From JAHRAW01 sp965226545 (GTDB lineage: Bacteria > Pseudomonadota > Gammaproteobacteria > Arenicellales > Poriferihabitantaceae), in NCBI GenBank assembly GCA_965226545.1, contig OZ245364.1, forward strand, positions 1,674,001-1,738,000: a DNA stretch of 64,000 bases. The letters run 5' to 3'. Within the stretch, counting starts at the first letter, position 1, and the number at the start of each line of letters is the position of its first letter. Made by a program: the position numbers and the translations under genes. Shown in pieces: positions 7,355 to 15,156 of this stretch. The notes beneath the pieces are model-generated. The model was given only the letters and a program-made list of their open reading frames with translations, was not told where the DNA came from and made no database searches.

Positions 7355-9291
7355 ATATGAACATCGACAAAAACACCACTGCCGATATGCGACAGTCAGC
7401 ACACGATAACCCAGACGCTGGGCGGCATATGCTGAAAAATTGGCTGTCCATGGGGTATATATGGAATATCCCTATCTACCAACGCCACTATTCGTGGGAC
7501 AGTGACGACGACGCAGGACAAGTCCGGCTCTTTTGGGACACTGTCGTCGACCACGCCGAAAGCCGCCTGCGCGGCACGCCAAAACTGCCACATTATTTTG
7601 GCGCGGTTTTAGCCAACGAGCAACGGCAACGTTTACCGCTTGGTGCGCCGCGCACTTTTGATGTGGTCGATGGGCAGCAACGCTTAACCACCATTCAACT
7701 TGCCCTACTCGCTCTGGTTCGCTCTACGCGCAAGCATGGCGAAATGGCCAAGCGAATTGCATCCGAGTTGTCACCGTATCTGTATCTCGGCAACAAACCG
7801 ATATTGCAACCAACCAATTACGACAACGACCAATACGAAAGCGTATTGCTTACCGTCGACCGTCACAAAGCCGACATTATCAAAATAGACGGCGACGACG
7901 AGTCGTTCGCCAAATCAAAAGTTATTCACACCTTTGAATTTTTCGATGACGAATACACCAAATTTATCGAAAAGCACACCGGTGACGACGACGTCCACAT
8001 GGTTAAAGTCGTTGATTCATTGCGCGATTCGATACTCGAAGGGTTCGACATCGTGTTAATCCAACTGCGCAAAACTGACCGCCCGCAAGCGATTTTCCAG
8101 TCACTCAATACGACCTCAAAACCGCTGACCACGCTCGACTTGATCCGCAATGACGTGTTCCAGCGGGCGGCGGATGTGCGGCATGGATATGACATTGAAG
8201 TATGCAACTCACACCAGTGGAAAACATTCGAGAAACCTTTTTGGGAAGAGAAAATCGACGCACGACTCGGCACCACGCATATCGAGGCGTATATTCCGCG
8301 AATGCTAATCGCTAAACTGCCGGGCACAGTCGTCAAATTTGAGCGCAACTCTGTCCTGAAAACCTACGGCGAAAAATTTGTTCGCACAGACGATAACGAC
8401 ATTGTCGCGGAAGTGAGTCGCATGATTGAGTATGCAGACACTTATCGTGATTTGGACGAGCGCGAAATCCAGTTTGAATTGCCAACTGTCGAGAGTTCCG
8501 GCAAGGTCAAGTCGTTCGGTATTTTCGCGTTTAATACTTGGCGTAACCGCGACTTTTGGCCGGCAGTGTTTATCATCGTCAAGTCCGATATTTCGGCTGA
8601 TGAAAAACAGCGTATTCTGCGACTCTTGGAATCATATGTTGTACGCCGTCACGCCAGTGGTTACTCTTCCGGTCACTACAACCAGTTTGTAGTTGATATC
8701 TGCGCAGCGTTGGGCGATGAAATCTCCTACAACTCTCTATGGAAATTGTTGCAGAAATCGACCAGTGCCAGCGCGGGTTTTCCCACAAATGACGCTATTC
8801 GCGCTGACCGCCCTGAACACAACTTCTTTGGCAAAGGCGGCGCCAAGCAACTCAGTACCTACGTGTTGCAAGTGCTTGCGCGTGACATGATGGCGGATTC
8901 CAGCGAAGTAAGGGAGTTCAATAAACTCACAATCGACCATATACTGCCGCAAAGTTGGTATAACGTTCCCGGCTGGAGGGAACAGTTCTTGGCTGAAGGC
9001 GAAGACATTGCCAGTGAAAAAGCGCATGCGGTGAATAACCGCATGCACACTATCGGCAATTTGACTTTGTTGAGCGCAACCACCAACCCGAAAAAATCGA
9101 ATCTGCCGTTTTCGGAAACGTTGCACTTGCTCAACAATTCGGCGCTGATGTTAAACAAAGACATCGTTAGCAAGTACGCCAACAAGGATTCTCATGGCGA
9201 AAAAATGTGGGATTTGCCGGCGATTGAAAAGCGCGGTGCTGACCTTGTCAACATCATTCGTCGGATTTGGCCGCACCCTGACAATGCCTAA
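7351..9291 (+). CDS. Single-chain GmrSD-like protein (DUF262 + C-terminal HNH/DUF1524)
   Basis: 646-residue protein with the architecture of single-polypeptide GmrSD-type modification-dependent (type IV) restriction enzymes. The N-terminal DUF262 half has IYQRHYSWDSDD (about 40), HYFGAVLAN and the NTP-binding signature DVVDGQQRLTT (about 105). The C-terminal DUF1524 HNH-like nuclease has TIDHILPQSW (about 527) and HTIGNLTLLSATTNPKKSN (about 570). GTG 7351 overlaps the mgsB stop (GTGA); ATG 7357 is an alternative start. The family cuts DNA with modified bases such as glucosylated hydroxymethylcytosine, but the target here is unknown. Its position inside a metabolic gene cluster, on the same strand and without a gap, is unusual. 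Confidence 0.85.
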   Translation: MNMNIDKNTTADMRQSAHDNPDAGRHMLKNWLSMGYIWNIPIYQRHYSWDSDDDAGQVRLFWDTVVDHAESRLRGTPKLPHYFGAVLANEQRQRLPLGAPRTFDVVDGQQRLTTIQLALLALVRSTRKHGEMAKRIASELSPYLYLGNKPILQPTNYDNDQYESVLLTVDRHKADIIKIDGDDESFAKSKVIHTFEFFDDEYTKFIEKHTGDDDVHMVKVVDSLRDSILEGFDIVLIQLRKTDRPQAIFQSLNTTSKPLTTLDLIRNDVFQRAADVRHGYDIEVCNSHQWKTFEKPFWEEKIDARLGTTHIEAYIPRMLIAKLPGTVVKFERNSVLKTYGEKFVRTDDNDIVAEVSRMIEYADTYRDLDEREIQFELPTVESSGKVKSFGIFAFNTWRNRDFWPAVFIIVKSDISADEKQRILRLLESYVVRRHASGYSSGHYNQFVVDICAALGDEISYNSLWKLLQKSTSASAGFPTNDAIRADRPEHNFFGKGGAKQLSTYVLQVLARDMMADSSEVREFNKLTIDHILPQSWYNVPGWREQFLAEGEDIASEKAHAVNNRMHTIGNLTLLSATTNPKKSNLPFSETLHLLNNSALMLNKDIVSKYANKDSHGEKMWDLPAIEKRGADLVNIIRRIWPHPDNA

Positions 9292-9339
9292 ATTTATATA
9301 ATCAAACATCAAAAGCCGCACGGTTTTTTTGGCGACAAC

Positions 9340-9567
9340 TTGAATTTTTTGCGCAGCATTAATTCCGAGTGCGTTGCCTTCATTTCCAACCAATGGATTA
9401 CGCAAGTCGTTCGGCACCCGGAAAGAGTCGCGGTGCAAACCGACGGGCGCATTCGCAAATGGGGTAGTATTACGGCGATGGGCGGCAACCGCTATTTGCG
9501 CGTGGTTTTGTTGCCCGACGGTGAAACCGTGCACAACGCTTTTTTCGACCGAGGTTACCGACCATGA
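9340..9567 (+). CDS. DUF4258-like small protein, possible toxin of a DUF4258/DUF2283 pair
   Basis: 75 residues, apparently from TTG 9340. The core RHPERVAVQTDGRIRKWG and YLRVVLLPDGETVHNAFFDRGYRP matches the pattern of DUF4258-type proteins, which often sit directly before a DUF2283 gene in toxin-antitoxin-like pairs. The last base of its ATGA overlap is shared with the DUF2283 gene, a typical coupled arrangement. There is no membrane segment. The toxin role is inferred from context. The start is uncertain because no ATG lies in frame upstream of the conserved core. Confidence 0.6.
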   Translation: MNFLRSINSECVAFISNQWITQVVRHPERVAVQTDGRIRKWGSITAMGGNRYLRVVLLPDGETVHNAFFDRGYRP

Positions 9568-9761
9568 AACTACACTATTTCCCCGACACCGACACCCTGT
9601 ACATTGAATTGCATGACACACCGACGGCGGAGTTTAAAGACTTCGACGAAAACACGTTGCTGGAAGTCGACGCCAACGGCAACTTGCTGGCCATCACCAT
9701 CGAACACGCCAGCGAACGCGCCGATTTGCCGCATTTGACGTTGGACGGCATCGCGGCATAA
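9564..9761 (+). CDS. DUF2283 family protein (putative antitoxin partner)
   Basis: 65 residues with the DUF2283 pattern: LHYFPDTDTLYIELHDTPTAEFKDFDENTLLEVDANGNLLAITIEHASER, written here as the features YxxxxDTLYIEL, a central acidic strand ending LLEVDANG, and IEHASE. ATG 9564 overlaps the stop of the DUF4258-like gene by four bases. The family is small and beta-rich, and is frequently coupled to DUF4258 genes; its biochemical function is not established. Confidence 0.75.
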   Translation: MKLHYFPDTDTLYIELHDTPTAEFKDFDENTLLEVDANGNLLAITIEHASERADLPHLTLDGIAA

Positions 9762-9798
9762 TTTCATCTCATCGCAACACGCGCCAAATACAAACACT

Positions 9799-10014
9799 GT
9801 GCATATCACCTACGACGCGGAAACCGATTCGCTGTACATTAACTTGTCGCAAAAACCCGCCGTGGACAGCACAATTTTGTCGGATGACATCGTCTTGGAC
9901 ATTGACGAGAACGGCGAACCGACCGGCATTGACATTCAATACGCCGGCAAGAAGTTGGATTTGAGCGAACTTGTTGCGCACAATGTCCCTGTGCAAAAAG
10001 TTGCGGTTGGTTGA
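9799..10014 (+). CDS. Second DUF2283 family protein
   Basis: 71 residues from GTG 9799. It begins MHITYDAETDSLYINLS, then has DDIVLDIDENGEPTGIDIQYAG, the same fold pattern as the gene 38 bases upstream but clearly divergent, so this is not a recent duplicate. No toxin-like partner directly precedes it; the only adjacent one is shared with the first DUF2283 gene. It may be an orphan antitoxin-like protein. Confidence 0.65.
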   Translation: MHITYDAETDSLYINLSQKPAVDSTILSDDIVLDIDENGEPTGIDIQYAGKKLDLSELVAHNVPVQKVAVG

Positions 10015-10027
10015 TACGGTAATCGAA

Positions 10028-10294
10028 ATGACCTGCCACGAAGAAATTCTCAAATGCGCGCGCACGATAACCGCACAGTCGTCGAGTGACACTTTTAGCG
10101 TTGATGATATTATCCAATGCATGAAACAAAAAGGCAGTAAATACGAGGTATTAACCATTCGCACACATGTTAGTTCGCGCTTGTGCGCCAATGCGTCCAA
10201 CCACCATGGTACGACTTATGATTACTTTAAACGAGTAAGTCGCGGGACGTACCGCATCTGCCGGAATATCGCTAAAGTGAGTTATGATAAATAA
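10028..10294 (+). CDS. Small winged-helix-like protein (DUF7669-type pattern)
   Basis: 88 residues from ATG 10028. The segment EEILKCARTITAQ, then DTFSVDDIIQCMKQKGSKY, STIRTHV-like TIRTHVSSRLCANASNHHG and YDYFKRVSRGTYRI reads as a helix-turn-helix followed by a beta wing, a pattern found in small proteins associated with restriction or defence loci. It is likely to bind DNA or act as an accessory domain. It starts 13 bases after the second DUF2283 gene. The family name is a recollection, not a search result. Confidence 0.55.
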   Translation: MTCHEEILKCARTITAQSSSDTFSVDDIIQCMKQKGSKYEVLTIRTHVSSRLCANASNHHGTTYDYFKRVSRGTYRICRNIAKVSYDK

Positions 10295-10346
10295 CTCTGA
10301 TGTTCCGGCTTCATCACCAAACACAAAACCGAATAGGCGAATAACA

Positions 10347-10835
10347 ATGAGCAAATGCAAGCAATGTGGAAACCCGATGGGTATCCTTTGGACCGATGAT
10401 GTGTGTCAATCATGTCAAGATTTGGCGCACAAGGAGTTTTTAAGAAATCGGGCGCCTGAACAAAACAAGGCGCAAGAAAAAGAACAAAAAGAACTCGCAA
10501 AAATAGTGTTAACCACCGAAACCGTCGTGGATTTTAAGATTGTCAAGCGATTGGAAATCATCACCGCCGAGTGCGTATTTGGCATGAATGTATTCCGCGA
10601 CCTTTTCGCCGGTGTGCGCGACTTCGTTGGCGGGCGCAGCGAGGCGACTCAACATATTTTGCGTGACAGTCGCAAAACCGCGCTCACCGAACTTCGCAAA
10701 GAAGCGCGCGCGCTCGGCGCCAATGCGGTAGTTGGCGTGGATTTGGATTATAGTGAATTCAGCGGCGGCGGCAAATCCATGTTGTTTATCGTGGCGTCCG
10801 GAACCGCCGTCATCGCGGAATTGGAAAACAACTGA
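10347..10835 (+). CDS. YbjQ/UPF0145 family protein with N-terminal zinc ribbon
   Basis: 162 residues from ATG 10347 (MSKCKQCGNPMG). An N-terminal CxxC and CQSC pair forms a likely zinc ribbon. A charged helical linker follows (EQNKAQEKEQKEL), then a YbjQ-type domain: TTETVVDFKIVKRLEIITAE, DLFAGVRDFVGGRSEATQ and ALGANAVVGVDLDY. The YbjQ family is a pentameric fold once called heavy-metal-binding; its role is unsettled. It lies inside the accessory block between mgsB and mgsC with no obvious link to N-methylglutamate metabolism. Confidence 0.75.
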   Translation: MSKCKQCGNPMGILWTDDVCQSCQDLAHKEFLRNRAPEQNKAQEKEQKELAKIVLTTETVVDFKIVKRLEIITAECVFGMNVFRDLFAGVRDFVGGRSEATQHILRDSRKTALTELRKEARALGANAVVGVDLDYSEFSGGGKSMLFIVASGTAVIAELENN

Positions 10836-10859
10836 AATTATTGGCGCGAGAACTTTAAT

Positions 10860-11423
10860 ATGATGCAGAAAAACTTTGAGAAACGATTGAAGTCCGCGGG
10901 TGGCAAGGTCATCTCGCGCGTGGGCGAAGAGTGCGCGGCAGACCAGATGATGAAAGCATTAAAAAGTCGCGTCGGTGCAAAAGATGCGACCTTTGCCTTG
11001 ATGAAAACCAAGTGGGAAATCGTCGACGCCCTTGAGGCATGGGGGTACGAAGACATAGACGCAGGGTGCGTACCCGGCGCATTCGTGCACGCCACAATGA
11101 AAGACGGCGAAGAGCGAGTTATAGATATTGTTTTGGCGCCGGGGCAAAAATTTCCAGAGTCCGACTACCAATGGCATCAGCAAATGCAAAAAGAAATCTT
11201 TGGAATCCAATGGCCGGACAAATTGAAATTTGATGTGCCTAACATTGCCATATCGGATGGTAACAAGTTGGTGCATCTTAAGAACTTTGTTGCGGTAACT
11301 TTGCAAAATATTGGTTGGGAGGTTGAATACTTCCCTGGACCGGCTTGGGCGAAATTGTTGAACCCTGACGGTGAACGGGTGCAGTTGTTGCTTTATCCGT
11401 TGTTTGCAAATTCACCAAAATAA
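10860..11423 (+). CDS. Hypothetical protein
   Basis: 187 residues from ATG 10860, which I do not recognise. It is charged at the N-terminus (MMQKNFEKRLKSAGG), has no signal peptide or membrane helix, and ends with strand-like segments (NLVHLKNF-like and VEYFPGPAWAKLLNPDGERV). It is the last gene of the 4 kb accessory block and is followed by about 108 bases before mgsC. A TACAAT hexamer at 11498-11503 in that gap could restart transcription for mgsC, although a good -35 is lacking. Confidence 0.5.
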   Translation: MMQKNFEKRLKSAGGKVISRVGEECAADQMMKALKSRVGAKDATFALMKTKWEIVDALEAWGYEDIDAGCVPGAFVHATMKDGEERVIDIVLAPGQKFPESDYQWHQQMQKEIFGIQWPDKLKFDVPNIAISDGNKLVHLKNFVAVTLQNIGWEVEYFPGPAWAKLLNPDGERVQLLLYPLFANSPK

Positions 11424-11531
11424 GTAATCGCGGAAATAATCTGAATTAATTCGCCGTGATTCACACACCGCGACGCGATTTTTTACGCTGCAAAGTGTAC
11501 AATTGTGCGCAACTCCAAAACGGTTACTGCC

Positions 11532-12875
11532 ATGAAAACCAACCCAACCCGAGACACCAACCGCCTCGGCGAGAGTTTCATCTTCCCGCCGCATGTCATC
11601 GACGACATCCACATCAAGTCTGAACTTGGGCGATACCGCATGCGCGGGTTTTCGCTGTTTAAGAATATTCCGAGTTGGGATGAGTTGACCTTTATGCCGG
11701 GGACGTTGACGCGTTTTGTGATTGAGGGCTATCGTGAAAAATGCCTGACCGAAACGGTGATTGGGCCGAAAGCCAAACGCCCGCTGGTGTTGGATATTCC
11801 GGTGTATGTAACCGGCATGAGTTTTGGCGCGCTTTCATATGAAGCCAAAACCGCATTGGCGCGCGGGGCGACCATGGCCGGCACGGCGACTTGTTCGGGT
11901 GAAGGCGGGATGTTGCCCGATGAACGAAGATATTCGGAAAAATGGCTGTATCAATGCATTCAATCGCGCTATGGATTCAACCCCAATCATCTGCGCATTG
12001 CCGATGCGGTCGAGTTTTTCATCGGGCAAGGTTGCAAGGTTGGGCTCGGCGGGCATCTGATGGGGCAGAAGGTGACCGACCAAGTCGCCGAGATGCGTTC
12101 GTTGCCGGCCGGCATCGACCAACGTTCGCCGGCGCGCCATCCGGATTGGCTTGGCCCGGATGACCTCGCGCTCAAAATCGACGAAATCCGCGAAGCGACC
12201 AACGGTGAAGTGCCGATACAACTGAAACTCGGCGCCGCGCGCGTTTATGACGATGTGCGCATGGCGGCAAAAACCGGGCCGGATTCCATCTATATCGACG
12301 GCATGGAAGGCGGCACCGGCGCCGGCCCGCATTTGGCGACTGAGGAAACCGGCGTGCCCGGCATCGCCGCGATTCGCCAGGCGCGTCACGCGCTCGACGA
12401 TGTCGGCAAAAGCGGCGAGATTTCGCTGGTGTATGCCGGCGGCATCCGCAACGGCGGCGATGTCGCCAAGGCGCTTGCACTCGGCGCGGATGCGGTGGCG
12501 ATTGGGCATTCGGTGATGATGGCGTTGAACTGCAACAAAGCCATCCCCGAGGCCGACTTCCCGGCCGAGATGGGCGTTGAAGCCGGGCATTGTTATCATT
12601 GCCACACCGGGCGTTGCCCGGTCGGCATCGCCACGCAAGACCCCGCCTTGCGCGCGCGTCTCAACCCCGACCAAGCCGCCGAGCGCGTGTATAATTTTTT
12701 GCATACGCTGACGATTGAATGCCAAATGCTGGCGCGCGCCTGCGGCAAAACCAACGTGCATTCACTCGAACCCGAAGACCTCGCCGCCTTGACGATGGAA
12801 GCATCCGCCATGGCGCAAGTTCCGCTGGCCGGCACGCAACACACCGTCGGGCAATCGCAAATGAACCGCTTTTAA
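11532..12875 (+). CDS. mgsC: N-methylglutamate synthase subunit C-like (FMN glutamate-synthase domain)
   Basis: 447-residue homologue of the FMN/Fe-S central domain of glutamate synthase (GlxD/MgsC type). It shows GMSFGALSYEAKTALARGA, the SGEGGMLPDER turn, GLGGHLMGQKVT, QLKLGAARVYDDVRMA, the phosphate/FMN loop YIDGMEGGTGAGPHL, YAGGIRNGGDVAKALALGADAV, and the Fe-S cluster cysteines CYHCHTGRCPVGIATQDP. ATG 11532 is chosen over a GTG at 11505. In the pathway this subunit carries out the reductive transfer that forms N-methylglutamate. It is separated from mgsB by six accessory genes and a GmrSD-like gene, whereas mgsABC are normally adjacent. Confidence 0.87.
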   Translation: MKTNPTRDTNRLGESFIFPPHVIDDIHIKSELGRYRMRGFSLFKNIPSWDELTFMPGTLTRFVIEGYREKCLTETVIGPKAKRPLVLDIPVYVTGMSFGALSYEAKTALARGATMAGTATCSGEGGMLPDERRYSEKWLYQCIQSRYGFNPNHLRIADAVEFFIGQGCKVGLGGHLMGQKVTDQVAEMRSLPAGIDQRSPARHPDWLGPDDLALKIDEIREATNGEVPIQLKLGAARVYDDVRMAAKTGPDSIYIDGMEGGTGAGPHLATEETGVPGIAAIRQARHALDDVGKSGEISLVYAGGIRNGGDVAKALALGADAVAIGHSVMMALNCNKAIPEADFPAEMGVEAGHCYHCHTGRCPVGIATQDPALRARLNPDQAAERVYNFLHTLTIECQMLARACGKTNVHSLEPEDLAALTMEASAMAQVPLAGTQHTVGQSQMNRF

Positions 12876-12900
12876 AACACCCTCTTTTTAGGACACCATC

Positions 12901-13302
12901 ATGAATCAACCCGCCAAACCCGCGCAAAACGTCGACCAATTCATCCAATCGGATGGAATCGACAGCGCACGCGAACAGGAAATCGGTCAACACATCGGCT
13001 ATCGCTACGATGTCAACTTGGCGCCGGATATGTCGCGCTGCACGCCGTTTTTGAAAAAGTACATCGAGACCATGGGCTGGGAAGATTTAAACTGGCTCGA
13101 GGATGTGCACATGGGTTACGAAGAGGGCAAACCGGCGGTTTTCGACCGCAACATCAACGGCTGGGTGCGCGTCCCCGCCGACTTAAAACTTCCCGACAAC
13201 CAACAAGACCGCGACATGATTGCGCGCGAGTTGTTGGTGAAATTCCAAATGTCCAAAACGCATCCGATGGTTGATTTGATGAAGGCTTATCGGAAGTTTT
13301 GA
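12901..13302 (+). CDS. Unrecognised 133-residue protein following mgsC
   Basis: 133 residues from ATG 12901, 25 bases after mgsC, with a spacer that looks like a normal operon junction. I do not recognise the family. It is hydrophilic, with SREQEIGQHIGYRYD-like and MSRCTPFLKKYIETMGWEDLNWLEDVHMGY features, a single Cys, and a C-terminal helix MDLMKAYRKF-like. No signal or membrane segment. Its tight coupling to mgsC suggests an accessory or chaperone role for N-methylglutamate synthase, but that is context inference only. Confidence 0.6.
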   Translation: MNQPAKPAQNVDQFIQSDGIDSAREQEIGQHIGYRYDVNLAPDMSRCTPFLKKYIETMGWEDLNWLEDVHMGYEEGKPAVFDRNINGWVRVPADLKLPDNQQDRDMIARELLVKFQMSKTHPMVDLMKAYRKF

Positions 13303-13324
13303 TTGGCGCATTGTGCGTTATACT
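13297..13324 (+). promoter_or_regulatory. Possible promoter for the second GmrSD-like gene
   Basis: TATACT at 13319-13324 with a weak TTTTGA 16 bp upstream, the latter overlapping the end of the 133-residue gene. It lies 46 bases before the ATG at 13370. A private promoter would let the defence gene be expressed outside the metabolic operon. Confidence 0.35.
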
Positions 13325-13369
13325 CGTCACCAGTTAACCCGTGCAATAAACTTTCATTCCTGAGCAATC

Positions 13370-15145
13370 ATGGATTTAAAGAACTTACAAGAGATTTTTA
13401 ACGAAAAACTCTTTCGCATCCCCGACTATCAACGCGGGTATGCATGGGGGGAAAAGCAATTAACCGACCTGTGGCGTGACCTCGACACGCTGGAGGACGG
13501 GAGAATCCACTACACAGGGTTGTTGTCAGTTGACGAAACCACTCCAACGGAAAAAAACACCGTTCACGTTGTAGACGGACAACAACGTTTGGCCACTCTG
13601 ATAATTTTGATTCACTGCATTTGCAATTGCAAGCAGTTAGCCGATGTTGATTGGGTAAATGGCAGGGAAAAAGATGACTATACGAAAAAATATTTGCACC
13701 ATCAAACCGGTGCACAAGGCGAACTCACCTGCGTGGTCTTCGGCTATGAAAAAGACAATCCGAGCCACGAACATTTTGAAATGGAAATTCTTGGCTTGCA
13801 AGGTGGTGTACCGCAAGAGCCAGCCACTTTGTACACCAATAATTTAGATTTCACTAAACAGTTTTTCGAGAAAAACTTGAAAGACCTTGACCGCGAAGAA
13901 ATTGAAACGTTGCTCAAGAAAGTAACTGAACAATTGCGATTCCTGTATTACCCTTTGGATAGCAATATCAATCAGTTTGTCGCTTTTGAAACCATGAATT
14001 ATCGTGGCAAACCGTTGACTACGCTCGAATTGCTGAAAAATCGGCTGATGTATCTCAGCACCGAGTTGCCCGGAAACGATGAAGGCGAAAAACAGCAACT
14101 ACGCAAGACTATTAATGATGCGTGGAAAGCAGTATACGAATATCTCGGGAAAAATCCCGACCATAAGTTGGGCGATGATGATTTTCTCATGGCGCACTGG
14201 ATTATGTATTTTGATGAATATGGCCGGTCAGCGTCCAAAGTTTTCGCGAGTTTCATTCTGGATGAGCATTTCACATTGGATAATGTTCGCGCTCGCAACA
14301 AAATTAAATACAAAGATATCCATGACTATGCTTTGGACATCGCCAAAGTAGTCAAGGGTTGGTATTACCTGCATAATCCGGACAAAAGCGAATATTCTGC
14401 CGAAGTAAAACTTTGGTTGGAAAAATTGAATCGTTTAAATTTCCGGTCGTTTCGTCCGTTGATTGCCTCTATTTTGGCAAACGATGTACCCGGTGAAAAA
14501 ATCGTTCAAACTCTTATTATTGCAGAACGCTTTAATTTCATCATGTTTGCCCTGCGAATGAAAAGCAGATATGCCAACTATAAGGCTGTTCCAATCTATG
14601 CTTGCACACATCTGGCACATAAAAACCCTCACGAGTTCTCTCCGGAGGATTTCAGTTTTGAATCGTTGGCAGTGGGTTCTTCCGACTATTCTTTTACGCA
14701 AGAAGAATTCGTTGAACTTATTCGTGAAAACAACGAAGAAGGATTTTACGGCTGGAACGAAGCCAAGTACTTTTTGTACGAATACGAAGTTGGCTTGCAA
14801 CAACGCTCCACACACATCGAACCCAAACTAACTTGGGGGGATATTTACAACACTATCGAACACATTTACCCGAAAAACCCGCGACTCGGTGACTGGCAAT
14901 CATTTGAAAGCGGCGAAGCCAAAGAACAATTGCATGAGTTAGGCAATTTGTTGGTCATTTCTCGCGAAGCCAACTCTCAACTTGGGAACCGCTCTTTCAA
15001 TGACAAGAAAGAAATTTACCGGAAAGACAGTCAAGCGGCAATTGAAGTGTCGCAAGAGAACGAATGGACTCCGGACATCATCCAAAACCGCCAAGAAAAA
15101 ATGTTAAATTTTTTATGGCAACGCTGGGACATAAAAAACCCGTAA
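13370..15145 (+). CDS. Second single-chain GmrSD-like protein (DUF262 + HNH/DUF1524)
   Basis: 591 residues. The N-terminal DUF262 has FRIPDYQRGYAWGEKQLTDLW (about 15) and HVVDGQQRLATL (about 67). A long alpha-helical middle follows, then a C-terminal DUF1524-type HNH region with NTIEHIYPKNP (about 494), HELGNLLVISREANSQLGNRSF (about 523) and a WQRW end. It is clearly a different subfamily from the gene at 7351: alignable motifs are shared but little else. It begins 67 bases after the 133-residue gene and ends 11 bases before mgdA. Type IV restriction of modified phage DNA is the family role; the actual target is unknown. Confidence 0.85.
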   Translation: MDLKNLQEIFNEKLFRIPDYQRGYAWGEKQLTDLWRDLDTLEDGRIHYTGLLSVDETTPTEKNTVHVVDGQQRLATLIILIHCICNCKQLADVDWVNGREKDDYTKKYLHHQTGAQGELTCVVFGYEKDNPSHEHFEMEILGLQGGVPQEPATLYTNNLDFTKQFFEKNLKDLDREEIETLLKKVTEQLRFLYYPLDSNINQFVAFETMNYRGKPLTTLELLKNRLMYLSTELPGNDEGEKQQLRKTINDAWKAVYEYLGKNPDHKLGDDDFLMAHWIMYFDEYGRSASKVFASFILDEHFTLDNVRARNKIKYKDIHDYALDIAKVVKGWYYLHNPDKSEYSAEVKLWLEKLNRLNFRSFRPLIASILANDVPGEKIVQTLIIAERFNFIMFALRMKSRYANYKAVPIYACTHLAHKNPHEFSPEDFSFESLAVGSSDYSFTQEEFVELIRENNEEGFYGWNEAKYFLYEYEVGLQQRSTHIEPKLTWGDIYNTIEHIYPKNPRLGDWQSFESGEAKEQLHELGNLLVISREANSQLGNRSFNDKKEIYRKDSQAAIEVSQENEWTPDIIQNRQEKMLNFLWQRWDIKNP

Positions 15146-15156
15146 GATTAGTCACC

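Noticed and set aside
9292..9339. Rho-independent terminator after the first GmrSD-like gene (T-run at about 9323-9330)
   Set aside because: The CCG/CGG stem has too small a loop to form a stable hairpin.
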